This document shows, piece by piece, positions 17,299 to 28,143 of a stretch of DNA of 64,000 nt (position 1 is the stretch's first letter; each line of letters begins with the position of its first letter). A model generated the notes under the pieces. That model was not told where the DNA came from. It ran no database searches and saw only the letters and a list, made by a program, of their open reading frames with translations. The stretch is from Podospora comata (Eukaryota; Ascomycota; Sordariomycetes; Sordariales; Podosporaceae), in the NCBI GenBank assembly GCA_017354895.1, contig CP071495.1, positions 3,207,001 to 3,271,000 of the forward strand. Direction: 5' to 3'. The position numbers were made by a program, and so were the translations under genes.

Positions 17299-19835
17299 AT
17301 GATGGCTCCATCCAAAGCCACCCAGGCCCCCTTTGTCAAGGATGAGCGGGTCCTCTGCTTCCACATGGAGATGCTGTACGAGGCCAAAATTCTCGACGTT
17401 CAGGCCGCCGACAATAGTGACGGCTGGCAGTACAAAATCCACTACAAGGGCTGGAAGTCCAGCTGGGATGACTGGGTCCCGCAGGACCGCGTTCGCAAAT
17501 TCACAGACGAGAACAAGGAGCTGGCTTCGCAACTCATGGCCCAGTACAAGAACCTCCAGTCCGGCAAATCAAAGGGACCTAAGAAGGGCATGACTGCTGC
17601 TCGCACCGGTGGTTCCGACATGAGTTCTGCTCGTGGCAGTGAGGAGCGTACCCAGCAGGGGGCGACGATGGCCAGCGGGCGAGGCAATCAGAGACGTGCT
17701 CGTGATTATGATCTTGAACAGGTGAGTTGGCATTTGCATTTGCTTACATTGTTTGTCTTTCTGCGACACAGTCGGGCCGGGTACCTTCCTTTTTGCATTT
17801 TACACACACAACCATCTGCCTCTTGAAACACAATATCTTGAATTCTAGAGGAGAGCTTTCATGGGTGGTCGACTGCCGGGGACATCACTTTTGAAGCATA
17901 ACTTGGAGGTATTACTTGGAGTTGGGACGAAAGAGATTTGGTGAATCAACACTGGGCCGGGGGGATCAGAGCAACAACATTCGACTGTGGGTGAATAAGG
18001 AGGGTCACTCTCTGGCGTTCTCCTCACAATAGGACCCACGTTCAGCACCGCACACAATAGTAGCATGGCGTTGCTCCCTCTGCGACTGTCCAGCCGTTTC
18101 AAGCCAGCCCTCGCCGACTACATCTTCTTGAACAATTCACACCCACCAATCTCCAATCTCGGCGTTGCGGACCTTTTCCCACCACAATACCCTCAGTCGC
18201 AGGACCACGACATCGACACATCTCGGCGAGAGGAGCAATTTTCAAACACACGTACAAATATCTACAAATTGTCGTGATCCGCCACTGCAATGCCTCCTCT
18301 TCGAAGATCAACTCGCGTCGTCCCTCCTCGGCCTGCCCCAACCACTCGAGTCACTCGAGCCACCAAAGCAAAGATGATCCAGCCAAAGGAAGACGAGACA
18401 ATTGAGGAAAAGCTTGCGCGGTACGCTGCTGAAGCCGACTTGCACGACAACCTTACTGTGCTTCCAACCCCTACGACTTCGGTCTATGTTAAAAACGGCC
18501 GCATCAATTTTGATGATCGCTACGTGATGAAGTCTCAGCGCTCCGACAAGGGCAAGATTGGCGTCAATCACCCCAAGATTCTCAAGGCCAGACAGCAGGG
18601 CGTACCCCCACAGGCGATGGCGCAGATTGAGCGCAACTGGGAGTATATCGACCCCAGCTTCAACCCCCCCCTCGCCGGACTCCCTGCCGAGGTTCGATAC
18701 CCGGACCGGGTGCCTCACTTCAAGTCTGGGCAGCCTGGTGCTGCCGACACCCTCTTGAAGTTCGAACAAGCGACCCGAGTTTTTCATTGCAAGCTCCAGA
18801 GGATGGTGTTCAACATCCAGCAGTTCATTCTGTCCTGCGGGGAAGTAGTCGACGAGGCTAGCGAGGACACCTCCCCGCTTGCCTTTGAGCGGGCTTTTGC
18901 TGTTCCTCGTGGCTGGTTTATCTCTTCGGACAAGGTGTTGGCCCCCAGGGCTTATCGGTTGATTCCCGATTCTGTATGTTTCTAACTGTCATGACGACTA
19001 CCTTCGACACAAGCGTTGGGAGGATACAACCTTTAGCTTTTTCTTTATCATTCGTCCAAACTATCGATCCGAGTGGATTGATAGCACATCCTGTGTCCAG
19101 TGGCAGGGCGCTTCTTTGGTTTGGTTTGATTTCTGAAATATACAGCAAGCTAACATGCTACATAGGAGGACAACTTCCACAACCGCCCCTCGATCAATAT
19201 CCCTCTCCCCGACCACATGAAGGCTCTCTTGGTCGATGACTGGGAGAACGTCACCAAGAACCAGCAGCTGGTGCCCCTGCCCCACGCTCATCCCGTCAGC
19301 GAGATTCTGGACGACTATCTCGCCTACGAGCGCCCTCACCGTGAGGAGGGTTCATCTGCCTATGACATCTTGGACGAGACTGTTTCGGGTCTCCGCGAGT
19401 ACTTTGATCGCTGCTTGGGCCGCATTCTGCTCTACAGGCATGTCGTTCTTTGAGCTCTTTTGGTAGGCCGTCGACTGACTGATATCGTAGATTCGAGCGT
19501 GGCCAATACCATGAGATGCACCAGTTGTGGAACTCATCCGACCCCAACCACACTTGTGCCAGCGACACCTACGGTGCTGAGCACCTGGCTCGTCTCCTTG
19601 GTATGTTTTCTTCCTACACTCCTGCACAATTGAGGAGCATGCTAACCACATCCCGTATACAGTATCGCTTCCCGAGCTTATCGCGCAGACCAACATGGAT
19701 CAGCAGTCCGTCAACCGCCTCCGCGACGAGCTGGAGACGTTCACAAAGTGGTTCTCCCGTCAGCATTCTCGCTACTTCGTCAACGAGTACGAGCAGCCCG
19801 GCAATGACTACGTGGATGCGGCGAAGAGCACTTAG
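17299..19835 (+). CDS. EAF3: Chromodomain-MRG protein Eaf3 (NuA4 / Rpd3S subunit)
   Basis: Exons 17299-17721, 19166-19437, 19491-19600 and 19663-19835 give 325 residues (ATG 17299 or 17302). Residues about 15-75 are the chromo barrel (VLCFHMEMLYEAKILDVQ, YKIHYKGWKSSWDDWVPQDR) that reads methylated H3K36. A basic linker ends at RRARDYDLEQ. The MRG domain starts EDNFHNRPSINIPLP and includes KALLVDDWENVTKNQQLVPL and LGRILLYRFERGQYHEM. Eaf3 works in the NuA4 acetyltransferase and Rpd3S deacetylase. Intron 1 is 1444 nt, far longer than other introns here, and contains a separate ORF. Intron 2 (53 nt) begins GC rather than GT: GCATGT...CTGAC...GTAG is the only choice giving YRFERG. All junction phases fit. 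Confidence 0.88.
18290..18985 (+). CDS. Uncharacterised ORF nested in EAF3 intron 1, or alternative first exon
   Basis: 231 codons from ATG 18290 to TAA 18985, same strand as EAF3 and wholly inside its first intron. The product is basic at the N-terminus (MPPLRRSTRVVPPRPAPTTR), then mixed charged sequence and a region with helix-like and aromatic content (RNWEYIDPSFNPPLAGLPAE; CKLQRMVFNIQQFILSCGE). Codon bias toward C/G at third positions suits a real gene. I do not recognise any domain. At 18974 the frame meets GTATGT, an ideal donor, in phase 0, the same phase as the EAF3 MRG exon at 19166. Two readings are open: a self-contained intronic gene ending SVCF, or 228 residues spliced onto the MRG domain. 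About 570 bp upstream of it would be its promoter. Confidence 0.5.
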   Translation: MPPLRRSTRVVPPRPAPTTRVTRATKAKMIQPKEDETIEEKLARYAAEADLHDNLTVLPTPTTSVYVKNGRINFDDRYVMKSQRSDKGKIGVNHPKILKARQQGVPPQAMAQIERNWEYIDPSFNPPLAGLPAEVRYPDRVPHFKSGQPGAADTLLKFEQATRVFHCKLQRMVFNIQQFILSCGEVVDEASEDTSPLAFERAFAVPRGWFISSDKVLAPRAYRLIPDSVCF

Positions 19836-21227
19836 GATAATGCTCCTCCTCTTGCATCCCCTAGCGCGGCGTCGTCGACCCTGTCGGAGCTCAGCTCGCC
19901 CGACTCATCGGATTAGATGATTGCGATGCAGAGGTGCAAGCGTCTAGCATGACAGCGATGGATACGGCTGAAGAGGCAGTCGTCGGGTTATCCACTTAAG
20001 TGAGGGTATCAGCAACCGACATCGGCTTTTTCTTTGGTGTTTTACTTGCCACCCACGGGCAAAAGCCTTGCTCACTCTTCGTCACTTATCAAAGCCACCA
20101 TCTCGATTTCGATATCAGCCACATCTACTGTATCACCACACAAACTCGAGTCTTTCCTCCTCCACAAATTCCTCTGGACATATCTGCTTCACTTCGGTGT
20201 AGCTTGGCCGCTCTTTTTCCTTGATTAATATCCGAAAGATCTGCCACTCTGGTTAGATGCGACTAGGATGGTCAGGGAAGAAGAGAGAGGTAGAGAGGGA
20301 AAGACCTCTTCGTCAATCAAATCATCACACTGCACACCACAACGTCTTCTACGCACTGCACAACCCAAAAGCCCGAGTTTTTAATTTCACCAGGCGACAT
20401 TTTCTTCCTTTTTCTCTCTGGGCTTCATTTTTCCGTTGTTCAAGGGGGGCTAGGATTGATATCAACTGGGTGGTTCTCTGGGAAGGGTTGTCTTTTTTTT
20501 TTTTTCTTCTTTCTTTTTTTCTTTTTTTCGACTATTGTACACTTTTAGGATCCAGGTAATCATCAGCTCATCATGACTGGGCAAGCAAGCCGTGAGGCAA
20601 AAACAAGGCCAGTTTTTCGTTTTCGACAGGTCAATCTGAGGGAAAGGTCTCGGTTTTATTCACTCAAAAAGAAGCATTTGATAGGAGCCAGGGAAGCTGT
20701 GGTTGGTGGACAAGGAGGGTACAAGGGTGAGCTTGGACTTACTTGGGAAAACTTGCTGTGGCTTTCGGGGTTCTTGGGATTTTTTTTTTTAAGATGGGTA
20801 GGGAAGAGGCGAATTATAAGAGACTGTTCTCAATTATTATTTGTTGGGGTGTGGTGATGGTGATGTGACGTGCTTTGTGCTGGCTTTTGCTTGTGGTTTT
20901 GATGTGGGTTTTACTGGTCTCTTTGGGGGGTTGAAGAGAGGTTAGGTATACGAGTTGGTAATGTGTCAATGTGTTGGTGGCATCTCTGGAGAGTACCCAT
21001 TTGATGAACTCTCCTCTCACCTCCAACTCCGACATCACGTATTCGAGCGGTATTGTCATGCGTTCATTTTCCTTTATGTCCCTTTTGGTATCCCCCAACA
21101 ATATCATACATTCCCTTCCCCCCCTATACATACCCCTTCCCTTCCCTTCCCCTCCCTTCCCTTCCCTTCCCCTCCCTTCCCTTCCCTTCCCTTCCCTTCC
21201 CCCTTTCCTCCCCCTTTCATCCCCCAC
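19836..21227. other. Convergent gap, EAF3 to uL30m
   Basis: 1.39 kb with T-rich tracts (20493-20528, 20778-20790) and a CCCTT-type repeat near the right end. Short frames only; I see no gene. Confidence 0.4.
21132..21210. repeat. CCCTT/CCTCCCTT-type pyrimidine minisatellite
   Basis: Nearly pure C/T strand with 5-bp CCCTT units and occasional CCCCT variants, ending about 18 bp beyond the uL30m stop. Such homopurine-homopyrimidine tracts can adopt triplex structure. Confidence 0.9.
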
Positions 21228-21605
21228 TCATAATCTAACCTGTCCACCCCCCTCAGTACTAACCCCCTCAACTGTCATATCCCCGCCCTCCTCCCCCCGA
21301 AGTCTAGCCAAAACCCTCGATCCAACCTTTTGCCCCCCATCCTCCATCCTCGGCGCCATTTTTTCCAAGTAGAAGCCGCTGTCGGGTCTCCTCTCAGCCT
21401 TGACCTCCCACTTTTCCAGCTTGCGGTCGACCTCGGCGACTTTGACGAGTTCTTTCACTTTCATGATCATGCCTGCGAATTGGGGCTCGACGGGGTGGTA
21501 GACGGTCTGGGAGCGCTTGTGGAGGCCGAGAGCAGATAACACGTCGCGGGTGCGCTGGGGGAGGCCGATGGCTGAGCGGTGGAGGGTTATGCGGAAGTAG
21601 GACAT
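21228..21605 (-). CDS. MRPL33: Mitochondrial large-subunit ribosomal protein uL30m (yeast MrpL33)
   Basis: One exon, 125 residues. The N-terminus [20 protein letters not shown] followed by [20 protein letters not shown] is the ribosomal L30 signature: a strand with conserved R-S-x-IG, a helix, then the LGL-KR-x-V motif. The protein binds 23S-type rRNA in the mitochondrial large subunit. The C-terminal extension (about residues 70-125) past the bacterial-type 60-residue core is usual for fungal mitochondrial forms. No separate cleavable presequence is seen. Confidence 0.88.
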   Translation of the reverse strand: MSYFRITLHRSAIGLPQRTRDVLSALGLHKRSQTVYHPVEPQFAGMIMKVKELVKVAEVDRKLEKWEVKAERRPDSGFYLEKMAPRMEDGGQKVGSRVLARLRGEEGGDMTVEGVSTEGGGQVRL

Positions 21606-21952
21606 GATGGCGGTGGGATGTGTGGCTGTGGTGGTTGTGGGAGCTGGGAGGGGGTTAGCTTGCGTTCTGAACGGGAGGGGAAATCGGTAGGGTGTTCTCT
21701 CCGAGGTGTGAATCCCCCCTCCAGATCTGGGGAATCAAAAAGTCGGTTGCTCGACGACGGACAAGAACAAACCTTTTTGTTATCTCCTTTTTCCCTTCTT
21801 CTCCTTCTCAGCAAGCTTATCGACCAGCGGCGCGAACCCAATCTCCGACTCGACTCGTGTGATTTACTATCTCTTCGGACCTTCGTTGACGAACTGACAA
21901 TCTTCGAAATCGGCAGCAAAACAGTCGCGATAGCTGGGTCAATCAGCAATTC

Positions 21953-22126
21953 ATGCCAAGGCCTACCCATCCCAGTCCAACCCCAACCCCGGAGCCGCCC
22001 AAACTCAAAACCACGGAAGAAATTCTGCCGGGCTTTTCCGCTTTTTGGGACCGGAGCTTTTGGTGGGGGGGTTCAAGGTTCCCCACTATAGCTCCCGCTT
22101 CCAAGTTCTCAAGGTGGCCAGCTTGA
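21953..22126 (+). CDS. Possible 57-residue ORF, unresolved
   Basis: ATG 21953 opens a 58-codon frame (MPRPTHPSPTPTPEPPKLKT...). A second frame, open from an acceptor-like TAG at 21931-21933 to a stop at 22129-22131, reads AGLFRFLGPELLVGGFKV and then PHYSSRFQVLKVASLK, and also has C-rich third positions. Only one can be coding, and the second would need an upstream exon with an ATG that I could not find. No homologue is recognised. Confidence 0.2.
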   Translation: MPRPTHPSPTPTPEPPKLKTTEEILPGFSAFWDRSFWWGGSRFPTIAPASKFSRWPA

Positions 22127-22616
22127 AATGACTTTGGCACCGCCGCCGGGAGCTCCGTCCTTGAGGATGGTACGGATGTCAGATGGTTCCGACCCGACCG
22201 AGCCGAGGACTTTTTAGCAATGCTGAGGGTGAGGAGGATGAGATTAGATTGCAACGATCAGAGAATGGTGAGGAAATCCATGGGGCATTGGGTTACACGG
22301 AGTACACACCCACCCACCAACCACCACCATCACCAGCATTCCCGTCCCCCGGGCAGTTCGGCGATTCAGCTCCTTTGCGGGTAGGTAAGGTAGCTTTGAG
22401 GCCGACGACAAAGTACCAGTACATTGGTATGTACAGCTACTTTCGAGTTGTTTTGACACAAAGCACAACTCCGCAGGTTCCATTCAACACGAGACCCTGG
22501 AACAACTAACAACCCAAGAAAAGCATGCGGTTCCACCTGGATGCGAGGAGGGGGGGGAGGGGGGGGGAAACATTCATCCAAGCCAAATCCTAACCGCCAA
22601 AATTGGCAACAGCTCG

Positions 22617-22664
22617 TCTGTCTGTCTGTCTGTCTGTCTGTTTGTTTGTTTGTCTGTCTGTCTG
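22617..22664. repeat. (TCTG)n microsatellite with a TTTG interruption
   Basis: About twelve 4-bp units; the middle three are TTTG variants. Confidence 0.9.
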
Positions 22665-23907
22665 GCCGTCCAAGCCGGCATTTCAACATTTGTCAGTGGA
22701 CAGTAGTTCCAGCCCGGAAATCTATCCAACCATAGGAGATGAGCTCTCAAACGACCCCCGCCATTGTAACATCACCACCACTTATCGACATCAGAATCGT
22801 GGGTATCAACTTGGCGATGTGTTCGCAATGATTGAACAGAATGGGGAAAGTTGAAGTCCAGAGTTCCAAATTCTACACAGAACAAAGGAGACAGAGACCC
22901 CCACGATCTTGATATCCTTGATCGAGGGCGCCATCCCAAAGCCAAGAAGGCCGCTCACCCACACCGTCAAAAGCCAATTCCAAATACTACATCACTAGCC
23001 TCAACCTTTCTCGAGCAAGCATCTTCACTGCGTTTCCAGAACCTTGGCGTACATGAGATACAACTTCACTCACCACCATGGCAACAAAATGTAAAACATG
23101 TCGACACACATTCCTCTTTCGTTATAATCCCCTAGTTCGCCGTGTGGAGGATGTACCTCCTGAATGTTGGACCCCGACGCAATGCAAGCTGCAGGAACAG
23201 CCCGAGAACATAGTCAAGATAAGGAGCATGTGAAGCTCACCCTGGTCCCATGTGGGCAGGCAGTGACTATCGAGACACCGGAGCTGCATACCACGAGGCA
23301 AGGCACTGCGGGATGACGGGCATCATGTCCAACACAGCAGGTCCCCATCTGATCACCATGCATGTCGGGGGACAGAGGTACTGTGCATGTCCCACTCTTC
23401 CAAATAGTCACAAGAAGCAGGGACGGAATTGACTCCCAGCTTGCTTGGGAATTGCCATCTCGAGTATCCTGGCGCAGCCGTTCACCGAGGGATGGTATTC
23501 ACTCAGGGATGGTATTCATGAAGATACACTTTCGGACGAAAATCATGGACCATCACAAGCAACAAATCACTTCCATATCTTCATTAAAGTGCTTAGCTAT
23601 GTAACTAAAAAATCACAACAAGAGGTGTTCAAATCCCATCCCTTGATTTCCCATCCATGACCGTCCCCACCACCCATCCGTACACAACCCCCCCAATGTC
23701 TAGCATCTTTTCCACAGGTTGCATGGATAGCAAACAAAAGACGAAAAGACATCAGACAATACAGAGTTCAAAAAAAAAAATAAAAAAAAATAAAAAATCA
23801 TGACCAAATAATTCCATTCGTTGACGTAAAAAAACGTGTAGTTTCCTCTAAACCCATGTCCGTTTGCGCGCCAACTTTTGATTTGTCTAACAATGCCCAA
23901 AAACCGC

Positions 23908-25973
23908 TTACATCTGCACCTCAACACGGCCCTCGGCGCCTGGAGGACCAGACTGCTGGAGGGAAGGAAGAAGGTAGGTGATATCATCCCAAGGATGGCG
24001 GTAGAGGCCAGTGCGCAGTCTCTTCTGATCGAGGTAGTGGGCAATAAGACCAATGCTGCGACCAAGAACAAAGAGACCGTTGAGCACACCCATGCTGAGG
24101 TAGTCCTCGGCCTCCTCGGCGGTGAAGGCACCGCAGTTTCTGACCAGGTCCACGAAGCAGACGGCAATGCAGCCGTCGACGTTGAGAATGAGGTTGTCCT
24201 TCTTGGAGGTGGTGACGGTCTCGACGGCGAGCGCATAGTCGAGAAGCTTGTGGTTGGGGAACTTGGCCTTGACGTACTCCTTGACGAGCTCCACACGCAA
24301 ATCGGGGTTGTTGCGGGACTTGACACGGTGACCAATACCGGGAATGAGCTTGTTCGCCTTGCGCATGCTGTCGACGAACTCACGGGGGCTGAGGCCCTTG
24401 TCAAAGGCCTTGGTGAACTCCTCGGCGGCACCGTCAAGGGCACCGCCGAAACGAGAACCGATGGTGAGGAGACCAGAGACGAGAGCGCTGATCAGGTCCT
24501 TACCGGCACGGGTGGTGATGATGGTGTTCATGGCACCCGACACGGCGGGGCCGTGGTCAGCGGTAAGCATGAGGACCATCTCCAAGAACTTGGAGGCGTA
24601 TGGTGGGAGGCGGCGGCGGAACCACAGCAGAGACATGACACCACCGATACCGATATCTTCCCTGAACACGTCCGAGATGGGCATACCAGCGTAGAGGAGT
24701 TCCTGGCCACGGTCATCGGAAATGGTGGAAATGAAGGCAGCGGGCTTGCGGATGAGACCGAGCTCCTGGGCCCACGAGTAATCGATGGGGATCTTGGGCA
24801 CAACGGGCTCGGGCTGGGGCTTGATGGTGCCCTCCTTGACGAGCTTCTCGTACACCTGCCTGAGGAGAGCGGGCATGTCCTCGAAGGTCTCGGGGACGTA
24901 GAAACCGGCCTCCCTCATGCTCTCGTTCTTCATCTTGGCAGTTTCGAGCTGAGAATTGGCAAAGGCACCAGCGTGGCCGAACTGAACCTCAGTCTTGAAC
25001 ATGCTGGCGCAGGTACCGATAGCCCACGCGACAATGGGCTTGGTAATGATGCCCTGCTTGACGGCATCAATGACCTTGTACTCCTCGACACCACCGACCT
25101 CACCGAGGAGGACGAGGATCTTGCACCCAGGATCGGCCTGGTAACGCAAGAGGTGGTCAATGAAGGTGGTGCCGGGGTACCGATCACCACCAATGGCCAC
25201 ACCCTCGTAGACACCATCCGTGTTGTTGGCAATAATGTTGTTGAGCTCGTTGGACATGCCACCGGACTTGGAAACGTAGCCAACGGAACCCTTGCGGTAG
25301 AGCTTGGAAGCAACAATGTTGTCCATCATACCACCAGTGTTACCAATCTTGAAGCAGCCGGGCTTGATGCCACCGACGGTGGCAGGGCCGATAATGGTGA
25401 CACCCTTCTTCTTGGCAATGTGGGCGATCTCACGAGCACGCTGGAGGAAGCCAAACCGTCAGTCTCTCGACCAATCGCTGCTGAGACGAAAACACTTACA
25501 CGCTCGGGGACACCCTCAGCAATGATGGCAATGGTCTTGATCTGGGGGTACTCCATCAGCTCCATGGTGGACTGGTAGACTGAGCGGGAGGAAGCAAAGT
25601 TGACAACGACATCAACATCGGGGTGCTTGGAAATGGCCTTGGGCACCTCCTGGTAGACCGGGAGAAGAGTCTCGCTGGTGCCCCAGTACATCTTGCTGAC
25701 GAACTGGCCGCCGAATGTGTAGATGATGCCGGCGACGGAGGGGGTCGCCCGCTTGCAGATGAAGTCGAAATCGAGCATGCCCTGCACGGCGCGGGGCTGC
25801 ATGCCGTAGACGAAGCATCTCGTCTTGTCGTTGAAGAGAGCGTGGGCGGGGAGAGGGCTCAGTGGCCTGCTGGGGGCAGCGAATCTGCGAATGTTGTCGT
25901 TGGCAGACAGACCGCCAGTTGGGTTGGAAGCACCATTCGCACCATTGGTGCCGTTGGAGGCAGCGGGAGACAT
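23908..25973 (-). CDS. ACL1: ATP-citrate lyase subunit 1 (succinyl-CoA synthetase alpha / citrate synthase-like part)
   Basis: Two exons, 25973-25500 and 25440-23908, with a 59-nt intron (GTAAGT...CTGAC...CCAG); 668 residues. With ACL2 it cleaves cytosolic citrate with ATP and CoA to acetyl-CoA and oxaloacetate. The N-terminal half is succinyl-CoA synthetase alpha-like: [20 protein letters not shown], and the phospho-histidine loop [12 protein letters not shown] near residue 314. The C-terminal part (about 400-660) is citrate-synthase-like, with [18 protein letters not shown]. In animals the two halves are fused; the separate two-gene form is typical of filamentous ascomycetes. It is head to head with ACL2. 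Confidence 0.95.
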
Positions 25974-28143
25974 GGTGGGTTCTGTGTCTGTCTGGCTGTG
26001 GTGAAGATGTGGGTTCTGTTGCCTTCTTGGAACAGAGAAAAAGAAAACAGCAAGAGGAGGGAAGGAGGGAGGAGGGTGAGGGTGGTGATGGTGGAAATGT
26101 AGAAGGGCAGAAAAGGAGAGAAAGGAGAAAGTGATTCTCTGAAAAGATGGAGAGGAGAGGTGGGTGGTGGCCGAGGTGGGTTGGATTTTGGGTGGGAGGT
26201 TTTTTGTCGGTCCTTGTCCCTCTCTCGTTGACGGAACGGGCTCTCGGGGGGGGTTACCTGCTACTCGAGAGCTGCAGGGCGTGAGGTGGGCGAGAGCTCC
26301 GCAGTTTAGTGAAGCAGTGCCCTGGCGACAGCTAGCTTGCTGGAATCCCAAGAAATGTTGCGGGCGCTAGCTGCAGCTAATTGGACCGACACCAAGTCAA
26401 CCATCCAACAAACACCGCCAGTTTCCCCAACTCTTTTTCGCACCCCCTGGTCGCACCATGTCCGATCGCCCAGCGGACTTTCACCAATTCCAGCCAGACC
26501 TGCGCTTTTCTGACCAGCGAACTTTGACAGCGGGCGGTCGAGGGTGGACCCCGCCGTCCCTTGGCAAGGTCTGTTGCGGCCCATGTACAGGTACCTGCGC
26601 GGCCCGGAGCCACCAGAGCCACAGCATGATCCGATCTTCGCTGGCACCAAGCCCCCGACACTCTTCCAAAATGTTCTTTATCATCATCAACAATCGACCG
26701 TGCTCCCATGATGAGACAGAGATAGGTCAAAGATGGGAGGAACATATGAGACAGTCCTTCAAGGTCAAGGTCAACAGGCATGGCCTGCTGAACACGGTGC
26801 CGAGAACACTTGCCAGCGCGGGGTAACCTCCATAAGCTCTCCATAACCCACGTTCTCGAGAAACGGGATCAACTTTGATCTGACCTGGAGACGGTATGGA
26901 GACCGGGGCCCGATCGGCAACGGCGGGCGGGGACAGGAGAAGGTCGTAAAAGATCCAGCTAATTTTTACAGGCACCCACGCACCCACACACAATCATACA
27001 CATTGAACCAGGCCAAGGGCCGACCGAGCCGGACGTGTACACATGGCAGGCTGATGGCAGAACACCTGTTACTGCTGTCGTGAGGAAAGGACAGGAAAAG
27101 AAAAGAGAGACACCCGTCAGACCGTCAGGCTCGAGACAGGACAGGACAAGATGTCAGCCCGGGAGCCCGTGATACAGGATGACCCCAGGAGGACGGGAGC
27201 TGCTGTTCGGGGCCGGATGATCCCCAACACCCTCCGCCTTGCGGACGCCGTGATGCAGGGAATCCACAGCCGCAGACAGAGACTCAGACCTCGGCGAGAT
27301 GCGCTGAGGTGAATGGAAGATGGATGGCAGTCGGGGCATTGCCAGGGACGTATCGTATGCACCTTACTGCGCACACCTATTGCACGAACAGCACCTCAGT
27401 TTCACGACGAGAAGTCCCACTGTCGTCGCAGTCAGGTAGCTCTGCGCCGCCTGCGTGCCTCCCGCAGGATCCAGAAACTCAAAACCATCGAGATTCCGTG
27501 ATTTGAGGGTGGGTTCTCAAGGTGAAGAGGGCGGAAAGACAGGAGAGGGAGAGAGAGAGAGATGGAGAGACAGGACAGGATGGACAGAATGCAGGGTTCG
27601 GTCGGGTCCCCCCCCCCCTCGACGGGGCTAGCTAGGTAGGCTTGGGAGCTAGAGGTGTCACCGAAGTATTGGTACCTCGGGTCCCTTGACCGCCCCCAGG
27701 ACAATTGCCCCGCTTGGGTTCAACCCACCAACCCCAATGGTTTGGCTTGTTTTTGGCGGGCGGGACATCGGTACCTTTTTTCTGGCCCATCCCCCCCAAC
27801 CCAAATCCCAAGGAAGCGACGGTCCCATTCCCTTGCGTGCCCGCCCAGAGCAACAAGTGAAAGAAGTTAGTTGCTGCTCGTTTTCCAAATCACTCTCCTT
27901 TTTTCGACATTCTCCTCCATCTCGTCCTCTTTCTCCCGGTGTCCTCATCCCTTTAACGAATTGCCCCTCGTTTGAGCACTCGCCCAGTCCACCCACTCGG
28001 GAAGAAGCTTGGTAGCTCAATCAACTTTAGGTGAGCAACCCCTCGCATTCAATGCGTTTCCCGCCTCCATCATCATCATAAAGCTGACCACTGCAAACTC
28101 TCAAGAAACAGAAGACGAAAGGAACAACCACACAACTCACATC
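25974..28143. promoter_or_regulatory. Bidirectional upstream region of ACL1 (-) and ACL2 (+)
   Basis: 2.17 kb separates the two start codons. No credible coding frame lies in it. It includes CT-rich stretches near both genes (26050-26110 and 27780-27930), a GA tract near 27545-27562 and a C9-10 run near 27610. Both subunits are needed in equal amounts, so shared control from this region is likely, but specific sites are not identified. Confidence 0.55.

Larger units (their letters stand above)
21606..23907. other. Long gap between uL30m and ACL1 with one weak small-ORF cluster
   Basis: 2.3 kb. Around 21934-22131 two overlapping plus-strand frames both look codon-biased (listed separately). 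From 22600 to 23900 I see only short frames, a CTGT repeat, and A-rich sequence at 23770-23800 that is likely the 3' flank of ACL1. Confidence 0.35.

Noticed and set aside
18761-18790. GTTCGAA strings suggestive of tRNA T-loops (here, and near 2873, 13413 and 62368)
   Set aside because: None has a pairing T-stem, acceptor stem or internal A box at the right distance; three lie inside recognised coding exons and this one inside the nested ORF.
23878-25578. 566-codon plus-strand frame opposite ACL1
   Set aside because: It is the exact antisense of ACL1, whose motifs and splice sites are unmistakable; strong third-position bias leaves the opposite strand open. The product is Val/Gly/Asp/Leu-rich with no family match.
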